From: Porphyra umbilicalis
Taxonomy: Eukaryota > Rhodophyta > Bangiophyceae > Bangiales > Bangiaceae
Assembly: GCA_002049455.2 (NCBI GenBank)
Contig: KV918939.1
Span: 1-64,000 of the forward strand
Direction: 5' to 3'
Length of the DNA stretch: 64,000 bases
In this document: positions 44,089 to 53,665 of the stretch, piece by piece
Numbering within the stretch: the first letter of the stretch is position 1
Layout: every line of letters begins with the position of its first letter
Notes under the pieces: model-generated
What the model was told of the DNA's origin: nothing
The model's input: the letters and a program-made list of their open reading frames with translations, nothing else
Databases searched by the model: none
Program-made: the position numbers and the translations under genes

Positions 44089-45155
44089 ATGGAGCCGTCC
44101 CCGGCGACGCCTCTCGATAGCCCCGGCGGGGCTCCGTCCTCCGCGCCCCTGGCGTGCCCGCCCCCGGTGGTCGCCGCTCCGGGGCCGGCGCCGGTGGCCG
44201 TCGCGCCGCCCGCGTCGGGGCCGCCCGGGTGCCGCCCAACTGTCCCCGCCCGCCCCTCGGTGCCGCCGGGTATGCGGCTCCCGTACGACCCGAACGGCCG
44301 GGAGTGGCGGAAGCCGCCCCGCCCAGTGGGCGCCGCCGCCGCGACCAGCGCCGGAGCCGGGTCCGCGGCTTGCCCGGCGGCCTCCCCCGGCGGGGGTCCC
44401 GCGGTCGTGCCGGAGGAGCGACCGCCGTTGTTGGGGCAGTCGGCCCCCGCGTTCCCGCCGCGCCCGGCGCCGCCCGACGTCCGAGCGTGGCTTGCCCCGC
44501 TGGGGCCGGCCGTGGCCTCGGCCGACTGGCCGCTCGTCAGCGACGTCTTCCTCCCGGCTCATCCCCACGACGCCGGCGAGGCCGCTGCCGTGTGGCGGGC
44601 CTTCAAGGAGTTCGCCAAGGTGGCGGGTTACGGCACCCGGCCGGCGGCCGAGCGCGACTTCGCTTCCTTCGCCCGCTCCGTCGGGGACAGCGCGGCGTGG
44701 CTACGCTGCATGTTGCGGTGCAACCCGGGTCGGGTGCTCTTGGTCCCGCATCCCGCGCCCGAGCTCCCGTTCGTCGCCGGCGAGGAGGAGTACGCCTGCC
44801 TCGAGAACTGGCACACCCGCCTTTGCCGCCGCCCTGCGGTCCCGTTCGGTCACTCCTTGGCGCTCGCCAACTTCGGGGGCGTGGGCCCCCTGATCGCCTT
44901 GGCGTCGGTGGGCCCCGCGACCGCCCCGGCGGACTTGGCGTTGGAGGCCGCGCGCCGCGCGCGCGGCGAGCTCGTAAGCGCCCGACGGGCGGGGCACGGG
45001 GCCATCTTCCTGTCCGTCCGCTCCGGCATCGCCTTGACGCCGGCGCGTGCTCCCTTGCCGCCGGCAATGGCCACGCGGTGCGCGACGCCGCGGCTGCTGA
45101 CGTACGAGTACGCGCCCGTCGTGCACCAGCAGCAGTCGCTGCTTCAGGCGTTCCC
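44089..45155 (+). CDS. Chromovirus antisense ORF (aORF), N-terminal part
   Basis: ATG 44089 lies 16 bp inside the 3' LTR boundary, and the frame points away from the LTR, opposite to gag-pol. Residues 1-130 are Pro/Ala/Gly-rich. From about 135 on the sequence is protein-like: DVRAWLAPLGPAVASADWPL, AVWRAFKEFAKVAGYGT and GHSLALANFGGVGPLIALAS. Copia A is inserted after residue 355. Removing copia A with one TTCCC copy deletes 4965 bp, a multiple of three, and the frame resumes at 50121. The phase is open even upstream into the LTR (from 43501), so the true start is uncertain. No family is recognised. Antisense ORFs in this position are known from plant Tat-lineage gypsy elements such as Grande; whether this is related is unknown. 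Confidence 0.7.
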
Positions 45156-45574
45156 TGTTGAAAACGCAGTGGGGATAGGGGTTGGGGGACCACGGTGAAG
45201 TGGTTGAGTGGCTTGAGCTTGTGTGTGTGTGTGCGAACGTGCTTTGTTGGTTGTCCTAAGGATCGCCCGCCTCTCCCAACCGAGAGCACCTCTAAAATAG
45301 TCCCCACCGGTCCAAGTGCTCCCCCCTCTCGCGCCCACACCGACGCCCACGCCCTCGCACCAAATCGAATCACTCACCAAATCAAAAGCCACTAGAGCAA
45401 AGCGAAGATCAAATCCAAAACATGCCAAAAGTAACGCCCCAAGATGACCCAACACAAATGTGTGCAACTTGACCACGTCTTGCAAATGTACCATGTGGGG
45501 TACCATAAGGGTCACCGACCATCGTCCAACCGCGAACCGCCAGTGGAGTCGGCGACGAGCATCACAGTCCAACA
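45156..45574 (-). repeat. Copia A 3' LTR
   Basis: On the minus strand it starts TGTTGGACTGTGATGCTCG and ends CGTTTTCAACA. A purine-rich AAGCAAGGAGGAG (45587-45575) precedes it. Confidence 0.95.
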
Positions 45575-45609
45575 CTCCTCCTTGCTTGTTGCCGCGGCGG
45601 TTCTTGTTT

Positions 45610-48600
45610 TCAGCAAAGCCCCATGGCCTCGACATGCTTGTCGTGCTTGGTCTTGCCGAGCTCCTTCGTCATCGGGTCCGCCACCATGTCGTCCGTTGCA
45701 CAATGCTCCAATGTCACCTTGTCCGTCGTGATGGCCTCGCGCACAAAGTGGTAGCGAATGTCGATGTGCTTAGTGCGCTTGTGCTCGACGGGGTTCTTGG
45801 AGAAGTCAATGCACCCGCTGTTGTCGACCTTGATGTTGATCGGCCCGCCCGAGATCGCTGTCCACAGCCCTTGAGTTGCCACGCTTTGCACGAGCTTGTT
45901 GAGCCAAACAGCTTCCTTGCTGGCCTCACATAGAGCCATGTACTCGGCTTCCATCGTCGACAGCGCCACGGTCTTCTGCAACTTAGAACCCCAGCTGACG
46001 GCTGCTCCGCCAAAGATGAAGGTGAAGCCCGTCGTCGAACGTCGCGTCTCGTGGTCACCCGCCCAGTCGGCATCACTAAAGCCTTGTAGAACACAGGAAG
46101 AGTTCTTGTCGAAGACCAGCCCCTTGTCCATCGAACCCTTGACGTACCGTAGAACGCGCTTGATCGCTGCCCAATGCTCCTTGCCGTAGCACGAAACAAA
46201 CCGACTCAGCTTCCCGATAGCGAAGGCGAGGTCAGGACGTGTCCCGACCATCAGGTACATAAGACTGCCGACAGCTTCGCGGTAGGGCAGCGTGTCGTCG
46301 CTCTCGTCGGCCTTGACAAGCTGAAGGCCCACCTCCAGCGGCGTTCCGATCGGGTTGCACTCCGCCATCCCGAACTTCTCCAGCACTTGCGCCGCGTACT
46401 TGCCCTGCGACAGCTTGAGGGTGCCCAACGCCTTGTCACGTCTAATCTCTAGCCCGAGGATGACCTTCGCCTCGCCCAGGTCCTTCATCTCAAAATGCTT
46501 GTGCAGAGCGTCCTTAATCTTGTAGATCGCTGCCAGGCTTGATGCCACCAACAGGAGATCGTCGACGTACACCAGGACGATGATGATTTCGCCGTCATCC
46601 ATAAGGAGGTAGAGGCATGCATCTGGGTCAATGTTGTCAAATCCCTGCGACTTGAGGAAGTCGTCGAGCTTGGCGTACCACATCTTGGGAGCTTGCTTCA
46701 GCCCATACAGCGCTTGGAGGAGACGACAAACTTTGTCAGGATACGTCGGATCGCCATAGCGGTCTGGCTGCTCCATGTAGACCTCCTCGTCAAGGTCGCC
46801 GTTGAGGAATGCCGTCTTGACGTCCATCTGATGTAGCTCCCACCCGTTCGCCGCCGTCATCGCCAGGATGCATCGGATGGTAGTGAACTTGGCCACCGGC
46901 GCGAACGTCTCGTTGAAGTCGAGCCCCTTGATCTGCCGGTTCCCCATGAAGCACAGGCGCGCCTTGTGCCGCGTCTTGTTGTTCCCGTTCTTGGCAACCT
47001 CGTTCTTGACCTTGTACACCCACTTGCCCTTCAGCACGCGTCGACTGGCCGGGCGATCCGTCAAGCGCCAAGTCTTGTTCTTGCGGATGGCCTCCATCTC
47101 TTCGTCCATGGCAATCTGCCACTTAGCCGACTCCTGCCCTTGAACGGCTTGCACGTACGTCGTGGGCGCCTCGTGAGCAACCAGGCTCACCGGTCGCCAG
47201 TACTCGACAGGTGGTCGCCGCGCTCTGCCGCTCCGACGCAGAGTGTCTTGAGAGCCGCCACAACCTTGATTGTCGTCCGCGGACATGTCAGATCCATCGT
47301 CTTGCTTGTCATCCTTGTCGTCATTGTTAGCATCCACGTCTTCGCCGTCGCTTGTAGAACGCAAGCCCGTCTCGACTTCGACGTTTGCGTCTCCGGGGAG
47401 CTCCTCTGCAACTTCTGCCACCTCGCTTACGTTCGTCTCGGCGAACACGACGCTTCGTGCCTTGACGACCTTGCCGTCGTCGAGGATTACCTTGTACGCC
47501 TTGCTGCCGTCGGGATAGCCTAAGAAGACGCCCTTCGCCGCCTTGTCGCCAAACTTGCCGTCGATGTGACTCTTGTGCAGCACCACCCAGCATGTCGACC
47601 CAAACACCCGCATGTGGCTTACGTTGGGCTTCTTCCCGGTCCACAGCTCAAAAGGTGTCTTGCCGACGGGAAGCGCCCGGCTGGTGACGCGGTTCTTGAT
47701 GTACACCGCCGTCTTGATGGCATCCGCCCAAAGATCCTGATCGACGTCCTTGTGTCGCATCATGGTGCGAGCCATCTCCACGAGAACTCGGTTCAGCCGC
47801 TTAGCAACCCCGTTCTGCTGCGGCGTGTCGGGCACCGTGGTCTGGTGCGTCGTGCCGTTCTCATCGTGAAGAGCCTTGAATGCGTTCGACACATACTCGC
47901 GGCCATTGTCGGAGCGTAGGATCTTGATCTTGGTTCCCGTGTGCAGCTGGGCCTTCGTCAGCCACTTCTTGTACTCAGAGAGCAGATCGCTCTTCTTCTG
48001 CATGAAGACCACTTCTGTCCAGCGGGAGAAGTCGTCGGTGAAGGTGCCGAAGTAGAGCGCACCGCCACGCGACGGCTCCGACATTGGCGCGCCCAGGTCC
48101 GAGTGCACGAGCTGCAGGCGCTTGGTCACTCGACCGCCTCCTGCACTAGGCATAGGCGTCATAGCTGCCTTGCCATACACGCACGGCTCGCAGACGTCCT
48201 TGACCGCCATGGAAGAGCACTTGAGTCCATCGATGTCCTTGTTCTTGATCATCCGCTTAACGCCAGCCACGTTGACGTGCCCAAGGCGCTCATGCCAGAG
48301 ATGAAGAGAGGCCACCGCAGCAATATCCGACAGTGGGGCCATGTCCAGGTGATAGAGCCCGTTCTTACGAGTGCCGCACACAGCAGTCTTTTCGTTCATC
48401 TTGATGATCGTCTTACCGCCCTTGAATGACACTTCCGCACCACGCTCCTCCATCATGCCGACCGACATGAGGTTGAAGCCCATTGTAGGAACATGGAGCA
48501 CCTTCTCCAACTTGATCTTGCGCGACTTGCCGTGAACTATGACATTGAGCACGACGGTTCCGACGCCCGCCGTGGCTACGGACTCCTTGTCACCCATCGT

Positions 48601-49536
48601 GACGCTGCGTCCCGTAGTCGTCTGGTAGTCGTCGAAGCACCCGCGCATCCAGCACATGTGTGCAGACGCCGCAGAATCAACAAGCCACGACTTGGAGATG
48701 TCATCGGTGTCAGCCGCATTGCCCACCAAACAGATGGCGTCGTCGCTGTCGCTACCATCGTCAGCCGCAATCGCGGCCACCTTGTCCTGTCTCTGCTTCT
48801 TGGCCTTGAGCTCTGGGCAATCGCGAGAGATGTGCCCAAACTTATGGCAGTAGTAACACTCGATCTTGGAGAGGTCACCACGGCGGCCTTGACCTCGATA
48901 GTTGGCGCCGACGAGTGCCATGTCGCCAATGCGCTTGGTCGACGGTGACTTGTCCGCCTGCCGCCGCTCCTCCTGAAGCAAGCGGCTCTTGACAAAGTCG
49001 AGGCTCAGCTCGTCCTCGCCTTTCGCGTCGAGAGCCACCAGCAGGTTCTCGTACTTGGACGTCAGCCCGTTGAGGACACTCATAGCAACGTCCATCTCCG
49101 TCACCTCGCCGCCCATGGCCTTGAGGTTCTCGCCGAGGTTGCGCACGCGGTTGATGTAGCCCAGCATGCCCTCACCGACGGTCTTTTCGACGGTGTAGAA
49201 CTCGCGTCGCGCCTTCATCTTGTTCATCAAACTCTTGCGCTGGAAGACACCTTGCAGCGTCGACCACATTTCTGCCGTTGTCTTGCAGCCCGACACGTGC
49301 TCGAGCTGCTCAGATCCAAGGGTGAGCCCGATGATGGCGCTCGCCTTCGTGTCTCGACGCTTCCACACCGCCAAGTCGCGGGCATCCGCGTCCGTCGGCT
49401 TGCCGTCTTCGTCAAGCATATCGTCCAGGTCGCGCAGCGCGAGGACCATCTTAATGCGCTGACGCCATTCGTGGAAGTTCGTCTCCGTCAACTTGTCGAT
49501 CTTGATGCCGCCCATTCCGGCAGCGCCTCCGTCCAT
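45610..49536 (-). CDS. Copia A Gag-Pol polyprotein
   Basis: A 1308-residue single frame in the copia order. Gag (UBN2-like) spans about 1-215, followed by a zinc knuckle CYYCHKFGHISRDC (about 225). The protease motif is VDSAASAHM (about 287), with Ala where DSG is usual. The integrase zinc-binding part has WHERLGHV and CEPC, and the integrase core runs from VHSDLG (Asp about 479) through SDNGREY (Asp 543) to NGVAKRLNR. RT has AFLNGDLDEEVYMEQP and YVDD (about 990), and RNase H has DADWAGDHETRRSTTG (about 1157) and EHKRTKHIDIRYHFVRE. The third integrase catalytic residue, 35 residues after Asp 543, is Lys 579 (codon 47800-47802). Copia B has the expected Glu there. The frame is intact, but its integrase is probably inactive. 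Confidence 0.97.
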   Translation of the reverse strand: MDGGAAGMGGIKIDKLTETNFHEWRQRIKMVLALRDLDDMLDEDGKPTDADARDLAVWKRRDTKASAIIGLTLGSEQLEHVSGCKTTAEMWSTLQGVFQRKSLMNKMKARREFYTVEKTVGEGMLGYINRVRNLGENLKAMGGEVTEMDVAMSVLNGLTSKYENLLVALDAKGEDELSLDFVKSRLLQEERRQADKSPSTKRIGDMALVGANYRGQGRRGDLSKIECYYCHKFGHISRDCPELKAKKQRQDKVAAIAADDGSDSDDAICLVGNAADTDDISKSWLVDSAASAHMCWMRGCFDDYQTTTGRSVTMGDKESVATAGVGTVVLNVIVHGKSRKIKLEKVLHVPTMGFNLMSVGMMEERGAEVSFKGGKTIIKMNEKTAVCGTRKNGLYHLDMAPLSDIAAVASLHLWHERLGHVNVAGVKRMIKNKDIDGLKCSSMAVKDVCEPCVYGKAAMTPMPSAGGGRVTKRLQLVHSDLGAPMSEPSRGGALYFGTFTDDFSRWTEVVFMQKKSDLLSEYKKWLTKAQLHTGTKIKILRSDNGREYVSNAFKALHDENGTTHQTTVPDTPQQNGVAKRLNRVLVEMARTMMRHKDVDQDLWADAIKTAVYIKNRVTSRALPVGKTPFELWTGKKPNVSHMRVFGSTCWVVLHKSHIDGKFGDKAAKGVFLGYPDGSKAYKVILDDGKVVKARSVVFAETNVSEVAEVAEELPGDANVEVETGLRSTSDGEDVDANNDDKDDKQDDGSDMSADDNQGCGGSQDTLRRSGRARRPPVEYWRPVSLVAHEAPTTYVQAVQGQESAKWQIAMDEEMEAIRKNKTWRLTDRPASRRVLKGKWVYKVKNEVAKNGNNKTRHKARLCFMGNRQIKGLDFNETFAPVAKFTTIRCILAMTAANGWELHQMDVKTAFLNGDLDEEVYMEQPDRYGDPTYPDKVCRLLQALYGLKQAPKMWYAKLDDFLKSQGFDNIDPDACLYLLMDDGEIIIVLVYVDDLLLVASSLAAIYKIKDALHKHFEMKDLGEAKVILGLEIRRDKALGTLKLSQGKYAAQVLEKFGMAECNPIGTPLEVGLQLVKADESDDTLPYREAVGSLMYLMVGTRPDLAFAIGKLSRFVSCYGKEHWAAIKRVLRYVKGSMDKGLVFDKNSSCVLQGFSDADWAGDHETRRSTTGFTFIFGGAAVSWGSKLQKTVALSTMEAEYMALCEASKEAVWLNKLVQSVATQGLWTAISGGPINIKVDNSGCIDFSKNPVEHKRTKHIDIRYHFVREAITTDKVTLEHCATDDMVADPMTKELGKTKHDKHVEAMGLC

Positions 49537-49683
49537 GATGTCTTCTTGTCGTGGCGCCCGACCTTGCCGAGCCGTTCGCCTTGACCGTCACGTCATTGAA
49601 CCACCTTGACCTCGTCATCTTCGCACTTGCCGCGCACGTCGCGACACCAGCTGGCACACCTTGCTCTTGTCACAGCCCCGGCT

Positions 49684-49697
49684 CTGGGCCCATAACC
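49684..49697 (-). other. Copia A primer-binding site (half-tRNA type)
   Basis: The minus strand reads GGTTATGGGCCCAG right after the 5' LTR. This complements CUGGGCCCAUAACC of the anticodon arm of eukaryotic initiator tRNA-Met, the same site used by Drosophila copia. Confidence 0.9.
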
Positions 49698-50115
49698 TGT
49701 TGAAAACGCAGTGGGGATAGGGGTTGGGGGACCACGGTGAAGTGGTTGAGTGGCTTGAGCTTGTGTGTGTGTGTGCGAACGTGCTTTGTTGGTTGTCCTA
49801 AGGATCGCCCGCCTCTCCCAACCGAGAGCACCTCTAAAATAGTCCCCACCGGTCCAAGTGCTCCCCCCTCTTGCGCCCACACCGACGCCCACGCCCTCGC
49901 ACCAAATCGAATCACTCACCAAATCAAAAGCCACTAGAGCAAAGCGAAGATCAAATCCAAAACATGCCAAAAGTAACGCCCCAAGATCACCCAACACGAA
50001 TGTGTGCAACTTGACCACGTCTTGCAAATGTACCATGTGGGGTACCATAAGGGTGCTGACCAACGTCCAACCGCGAACCGCCAGTGGAGTCGGCGACGAG
50101 CATCACAGTCCAACA
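49698..50115 (-). repeat. Copia A 5' LTR
   Basis: 418 bp, TGTTG...CAACA ends, nearly the same as the 3' LTR. It would carry promoter and start of transcription, as in all LTR elements. Confidence 0.95.
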
Positions 50116-50120
50116 TTCCC

Positions 50121-51639
50121 GTGCCACCCTATCCAGGGCACGGCCTACGTCATGCTGACGGCCGCCATCGTGTCGGGGTTGCTGCGGGCATACCGCGAGA
50201 CGCACCGCGTCTTCGAGCCGTCGCCGTGCTACTACGAATTGACGAGGAAGTTCAAGGTCGACGACCTCGCGCCGGGCGACAGCGGTGCCGCCGACGCCTT
50301 GGAGGAGTACGATGCCATCGTGAGGGCGGTGCCCTGGGCAGCAGTCCATGACCAGCTGCCCTACCACCACGACACCACTCGTCAAGCCCCCAGCACCCTG
50401 CTGGCCCACCAAGTGGGTTCTGTGGCGGACGGCCGGGGCCACAACGTTCGCGTCGTGAACGTCTTGCGGACGCCGCAGACCCCGTTGGGGGTCATGCTCG
50501 CGGAGCCGCGGCTCGCGGACGTCGCCCCGCGGGCGTTGCCCGTGACGACCGAGCCTTGAGCGATACCGGCCGGCTTCACTTCGCCCGACCCGGACGCCGT
50601 CCCGCCCTCTACGGAGGAGGCGGCCGCGTCGGCCGCGTACCGCGCGCGGAAGCGGAGCCACGCCGACATGGCGCGCGGCGGCCCGGCTCCGCCTGTGCCC
50701 CACCACCCGGGGCCCCGGGACCCCGAGGGGGAGGAGGAGGAGGCCAGCGCCGGCGACCCCCGGGGTCCCGACGCCTACTTCCGCGGCTTCTCCTCGTCGA
50801 CCCGTGTCGGCAATGCCGAGTGGGGCCCGCGCGAGGCGGGCCGCGAGGACCGAGCCGGCACGGCTCATGGCGAGCGCTGGGACGCGACGTGGCGCGGCGA
50901 CCACGCCGACACTGCCGGTGACCGGCCCGGGCGCGGGTGGGCGTCCGAGTCGGGCGGCGGCGCCGCTGCCCCCCGTCGCGACTGCGACGACCGCTGGGGG
51001 GACGGCGGCCACGGCCGCCGTGCCGACGTGCGGGACGACCGCGTGTGGTCGGCGGCCGGTCCGGTTGACGGCCGCGGCTGTATGGCCGACGGCCGTGACG
51101 GGCCCGCGTGGCCCTCCGACGGCGGCCAGGGCCTTGACGGCGCCGCTGGCGGCGGGGGCTACGGGCGGTCCGAGTACCGCCCCGCCGGCGAAGCCGCGGC
51201 GCCCGCCGGTCAGCGCCCCGTGCGTTGGGATGCCGTCCCCGCCAACGACGGCCCCGCCATGGCGCCGATGGAGCTCGGGGCTGCCGGACCCGTCGTGACC
51301 CCCGTTCCGGGGCAACCGGACGTCGCCTACGATTGGTGGCTGTCCGCGTCGTGGACGCCCCCTACCCCGGTGACGGCCACGGAGTGGCGGGACTCGCTGA
51401 CGTCCGGGCAGGTTGTCGCCTTGTTCGGGTACGACCCGTCCATCAACTGGTCCGAGGTGGGGCCCTGCGAGATCACCGCCGCGATGGTCGAGTACGCCCG
51501 CATCGGGCTCGCGGCCGACGTCCCCCCCTGCCTGGAGCCCCCGCGGACGCGGGCGAAGCGGTTTCACGCCGCCCTGCGGCGCGTCCTACGCAAGGCGGGT
51601 CGCCCCGTTCACGTATGGGAGTTTCGTTCTTGCGACTGA
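50121..51639 (+). CDS. Chromovirus antisense ORF, C-terminal part, one nonsense codon
   Basis: Continues the aORF after copia A in the same phase: GTAYVMLTAAIVSGLLRAYR, then PSPCYYELTRKFKVDDLAPG and DALEEYDAIVRAVPWAAVHD. A TGA at 50557-50559 (residue 502) interrupts it. The bases fit a mutated CGA. The frame then stays open to TGA 51637-51639, for 861 residues in all. Residues about 503-750 are Asp/Arg/Gly-rich and probably disordered. About 754-861 looks folded again (VAYDWWLSASWTPPTPVTA, GYDPSINWSEVGPCEITAAM). The ORF ends tail to tail with pol, 234 bp apart. No known domain is recognised. Confidence 0.65.
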
Positions 51640-51705
51640 GGGCATCGCCCTGGCCCCGTAGGTGTGGCGCTTAGTCCGACGGCGTTCGGTCGTCTTCCGC
51701 CGTAG

Positions 51706-51711
51706 AATAAA
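51706..51711 (+). terminator. Possible AATAAA poly(A) signal for the antisense ORF
   Basis: AATAAA occurs 67 bp after the antisense stop codon, in the 234-bp gap between the convergent antisense ORF and pol. Whether this organism uses AATAAA is unknown. Confidence 0.3.
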
Positions 51712-51873
51712 GCCGTGGGTCTGTCCTTAGTACCGCTTAGCGTCCGCGGCCCGTTGTGGCCCCGCCACGTCTTGGCATAGTCCCCCTCCCCCCACGACGG
51801 CCCCAAGGCATCAAACCCCAGAAAACCCCACCCCCCCCCCCGCCGCGCCCGGCCACCGCGCCGACCCAAGGGG

Positions 51874-53083
51874 TCAGGCAAGGATGGCCGGGGGCGGCGC
51901 GGCGGCGCCGCCCGAGGCGGCGCCGCCTTCGGGAGCCGAGGCTTGCGGGGCCGCCGGCGGCGGGTCGGCGGACGTGTGGGGCAGACCCAGGCGCGCGGCG
52001 CGGCGCAGGTAGACGCGCAGCGTCTCGTGATGTGCGTCCGCGGCGTCCATCCAGGTGGGCTGCGGGTATCCGGTCCAGTAGACCTGGACCCGGAGGGTGC
52101 CGTCGGGCAGCGTCGCGTGGTCCGCGATTCGGTCCACGGCATACCGCTGGCCGTCGGCCTCCGCCCCGTGGAAGGAGCGCGCTGCCCGCAACGCGGAGTG
52201 TTGGGCAGGGGATTCCGCGGCCGTGCCCGAGGTGCGGACGACGTGCGCCACGTTCTCCCGTCGGTGCTCCCCGTCCACGTCCAGGAGGACCGTCGGGCCG
52301 TCCGTGGAAACCACGCGATACGGTCCGCGGGCGACGTGTGTCAGTTTGCCGCCGGCGCCCTCCTCCTTGGCGTGGTCACGCAGCCACGCGCAGCCCCCCA
52401 CGGTGAGCTTCTCCGCGCGCAGCGCGAGGCGCTTGTCGTGGTCGCGCTTGTAGCGCACCTGCGTGGCCTTGAGCGTTGCCCGCATCTGCGGGATGAGCTG
52501 CACGAGGCGGGTCAGCAGGGAGGCTTGGGCGCGCTTCTCGGCGGCGGTGCCGCGTTGCGCCGTGATGGGGTACGCCCCGGACTTGGGGATGTTCTTGAAA
52601 GCCCAGCTGGATACCCCCATGGGGTTGACCAGTTCCAGCGGGGCAACCCCGGTGCTACGGTGGGGGCGGCTGTTGTACGCCAGCGTCAGGGCCCCAAGGA
52701 GTTGGTCCCAGGACCGCGGATGCTCCGCCACGAAGTGGTTTAGGAAAGTATGCATCGTGCGGTTGAACCACTCCGTCTGCCCGTTCGTCTGCGGGTGTGA
52801 CGGTGACGTCACCTTAGGCTCTATGGAGAGCAGAAGGCAAATCTGGCCCCAGAAGTGGCTGGTGAACTGGGACCCCGTCCGAGAGCAGCCGGTCCGGCGG
52901 ACCATAAGCGCCCACCCAGTAGTCCAGGACGGCCGAGGCGCAGTCCACCGCCTACGTACCGTCCATTGGGATGGCGCGCACCAGCTTGGTGAACCGATCG
53001 GTGATCACCAGGATGAATCGGTAACCGGCGGCCGTTCGGTCGAGGGGCCCGTAGAGGTCCACAGCAATGTCCTGGAAGGGCAT
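51874..53083 (-). pseudogene. Chromovirus integrase core and chromodomain
   Basis: Starts on the minus strand with MPFQDIAVDLYGPL (first catalytic Asp) and continues to YGPPDRLLSD (second Asp). A TAG at 52952-52954 and a frameshift near 52872-52880 interrupt it. The next phase gives GSQFTSHFW and SHPQTNGQTEWFNRT (catalytic Glu). The C-terminal region (52150-52000) reads YAVDRIADHATLPDG and VQVYWTGYPQPTWMDA, a chromodomain fold signature (Tyr-Val-Asp start, W.GY, TW). C-terminal chromodomains define the chromovirus branch of Ty3/gypsy and can direct insertion to marked chromatin. The upstream half of the protein resumes at 58051 beyond copia B. Confidence 0.9.
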
Positions 53084-53086
53084 GGT

Positions 53087-53504
53087 TGTTGGACTGTGAT
53101 GCTCGTCGCCGGCTCCACTGGCGGTTCGCGGATGGATGATGGTCGGTGACCCTTATGGTACCCCACATGGTACATTTGCAAGACGTGGTCAAGTTGCACA
53201 CATTCGTGTTGGGTGATCTTGGGGCGTTACTTTTGGCATGTTTTGGATTTGATCTTCGCTTTGCTCTAGTGGCTTTTGATTTGGTGAGTGATTCGATTTG
53301 GTGCGAGGGCGTGGGCGTCGGTGTGGGCGCGAGAGGGGGGAGCACTTGGGCCGGTGGGGACTATTTGAGAGGTGCTCTCGGTTGAGAGAGGCGGGCGAAC
53401 CTTAGGCGAACGAACAAAGCACGTTCGCACACACACACACAAGCTCAAGCCACTCAACCACTTCACCGTGGTCCCCCAACCCCTATCCCCACTGCGTTTC
53501 AACA
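53087..53504 (+). repeat. Copia B 5' LTR
   Basis: 418 bp, TGTTGGACTG...GCGTTTCAACA. It differs from the 3' LTR at only a few positions, for example TGTTGG versus TGGTGG at the start. Confidence 0.95.
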
Positions 53505-53518
53505 GGTTATGGGCCCAG
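53505..53518 (+). other. Copia B primer-binding site
   Basis: GGTTATGGGCCCAG directly follows the LTR, the same initiator tRNA-Met anticodon-arm complement as in copia A. Confidence 0.9.
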
Positions 53519-53665
53519 AGCCGGGGCTGTGACAAGAGCAAGGTGTGCCAGCTGGTGTCGCGGCGGTCGCGGCAAGTGCGAAGAGGACGAGGTCAAGGTG
53601 GTTCAATGACGTGACGGTCAAGGCGCACGGCTCGGCAAGGTCGGGCGCTACGACAAGACGACATC

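Larger units (their letters stand above)
45156..50115 (-). mobile_element. Copia A, full-length element
   Basis: A 4960-bp Ty1/copia element with 418-419-bp LTRs, flanked by the target duplication TTCCC (45151-45155 and 50116-50120). It has an initiator-tRNA primer site, one 1308-codon polyprotein frame and a purine-rich tract before the 3' LTR. The near-identical LTRs and intact frame indicate recent insertion. It lies within the chromovirus antisense ORF. Confidence 0.97.
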
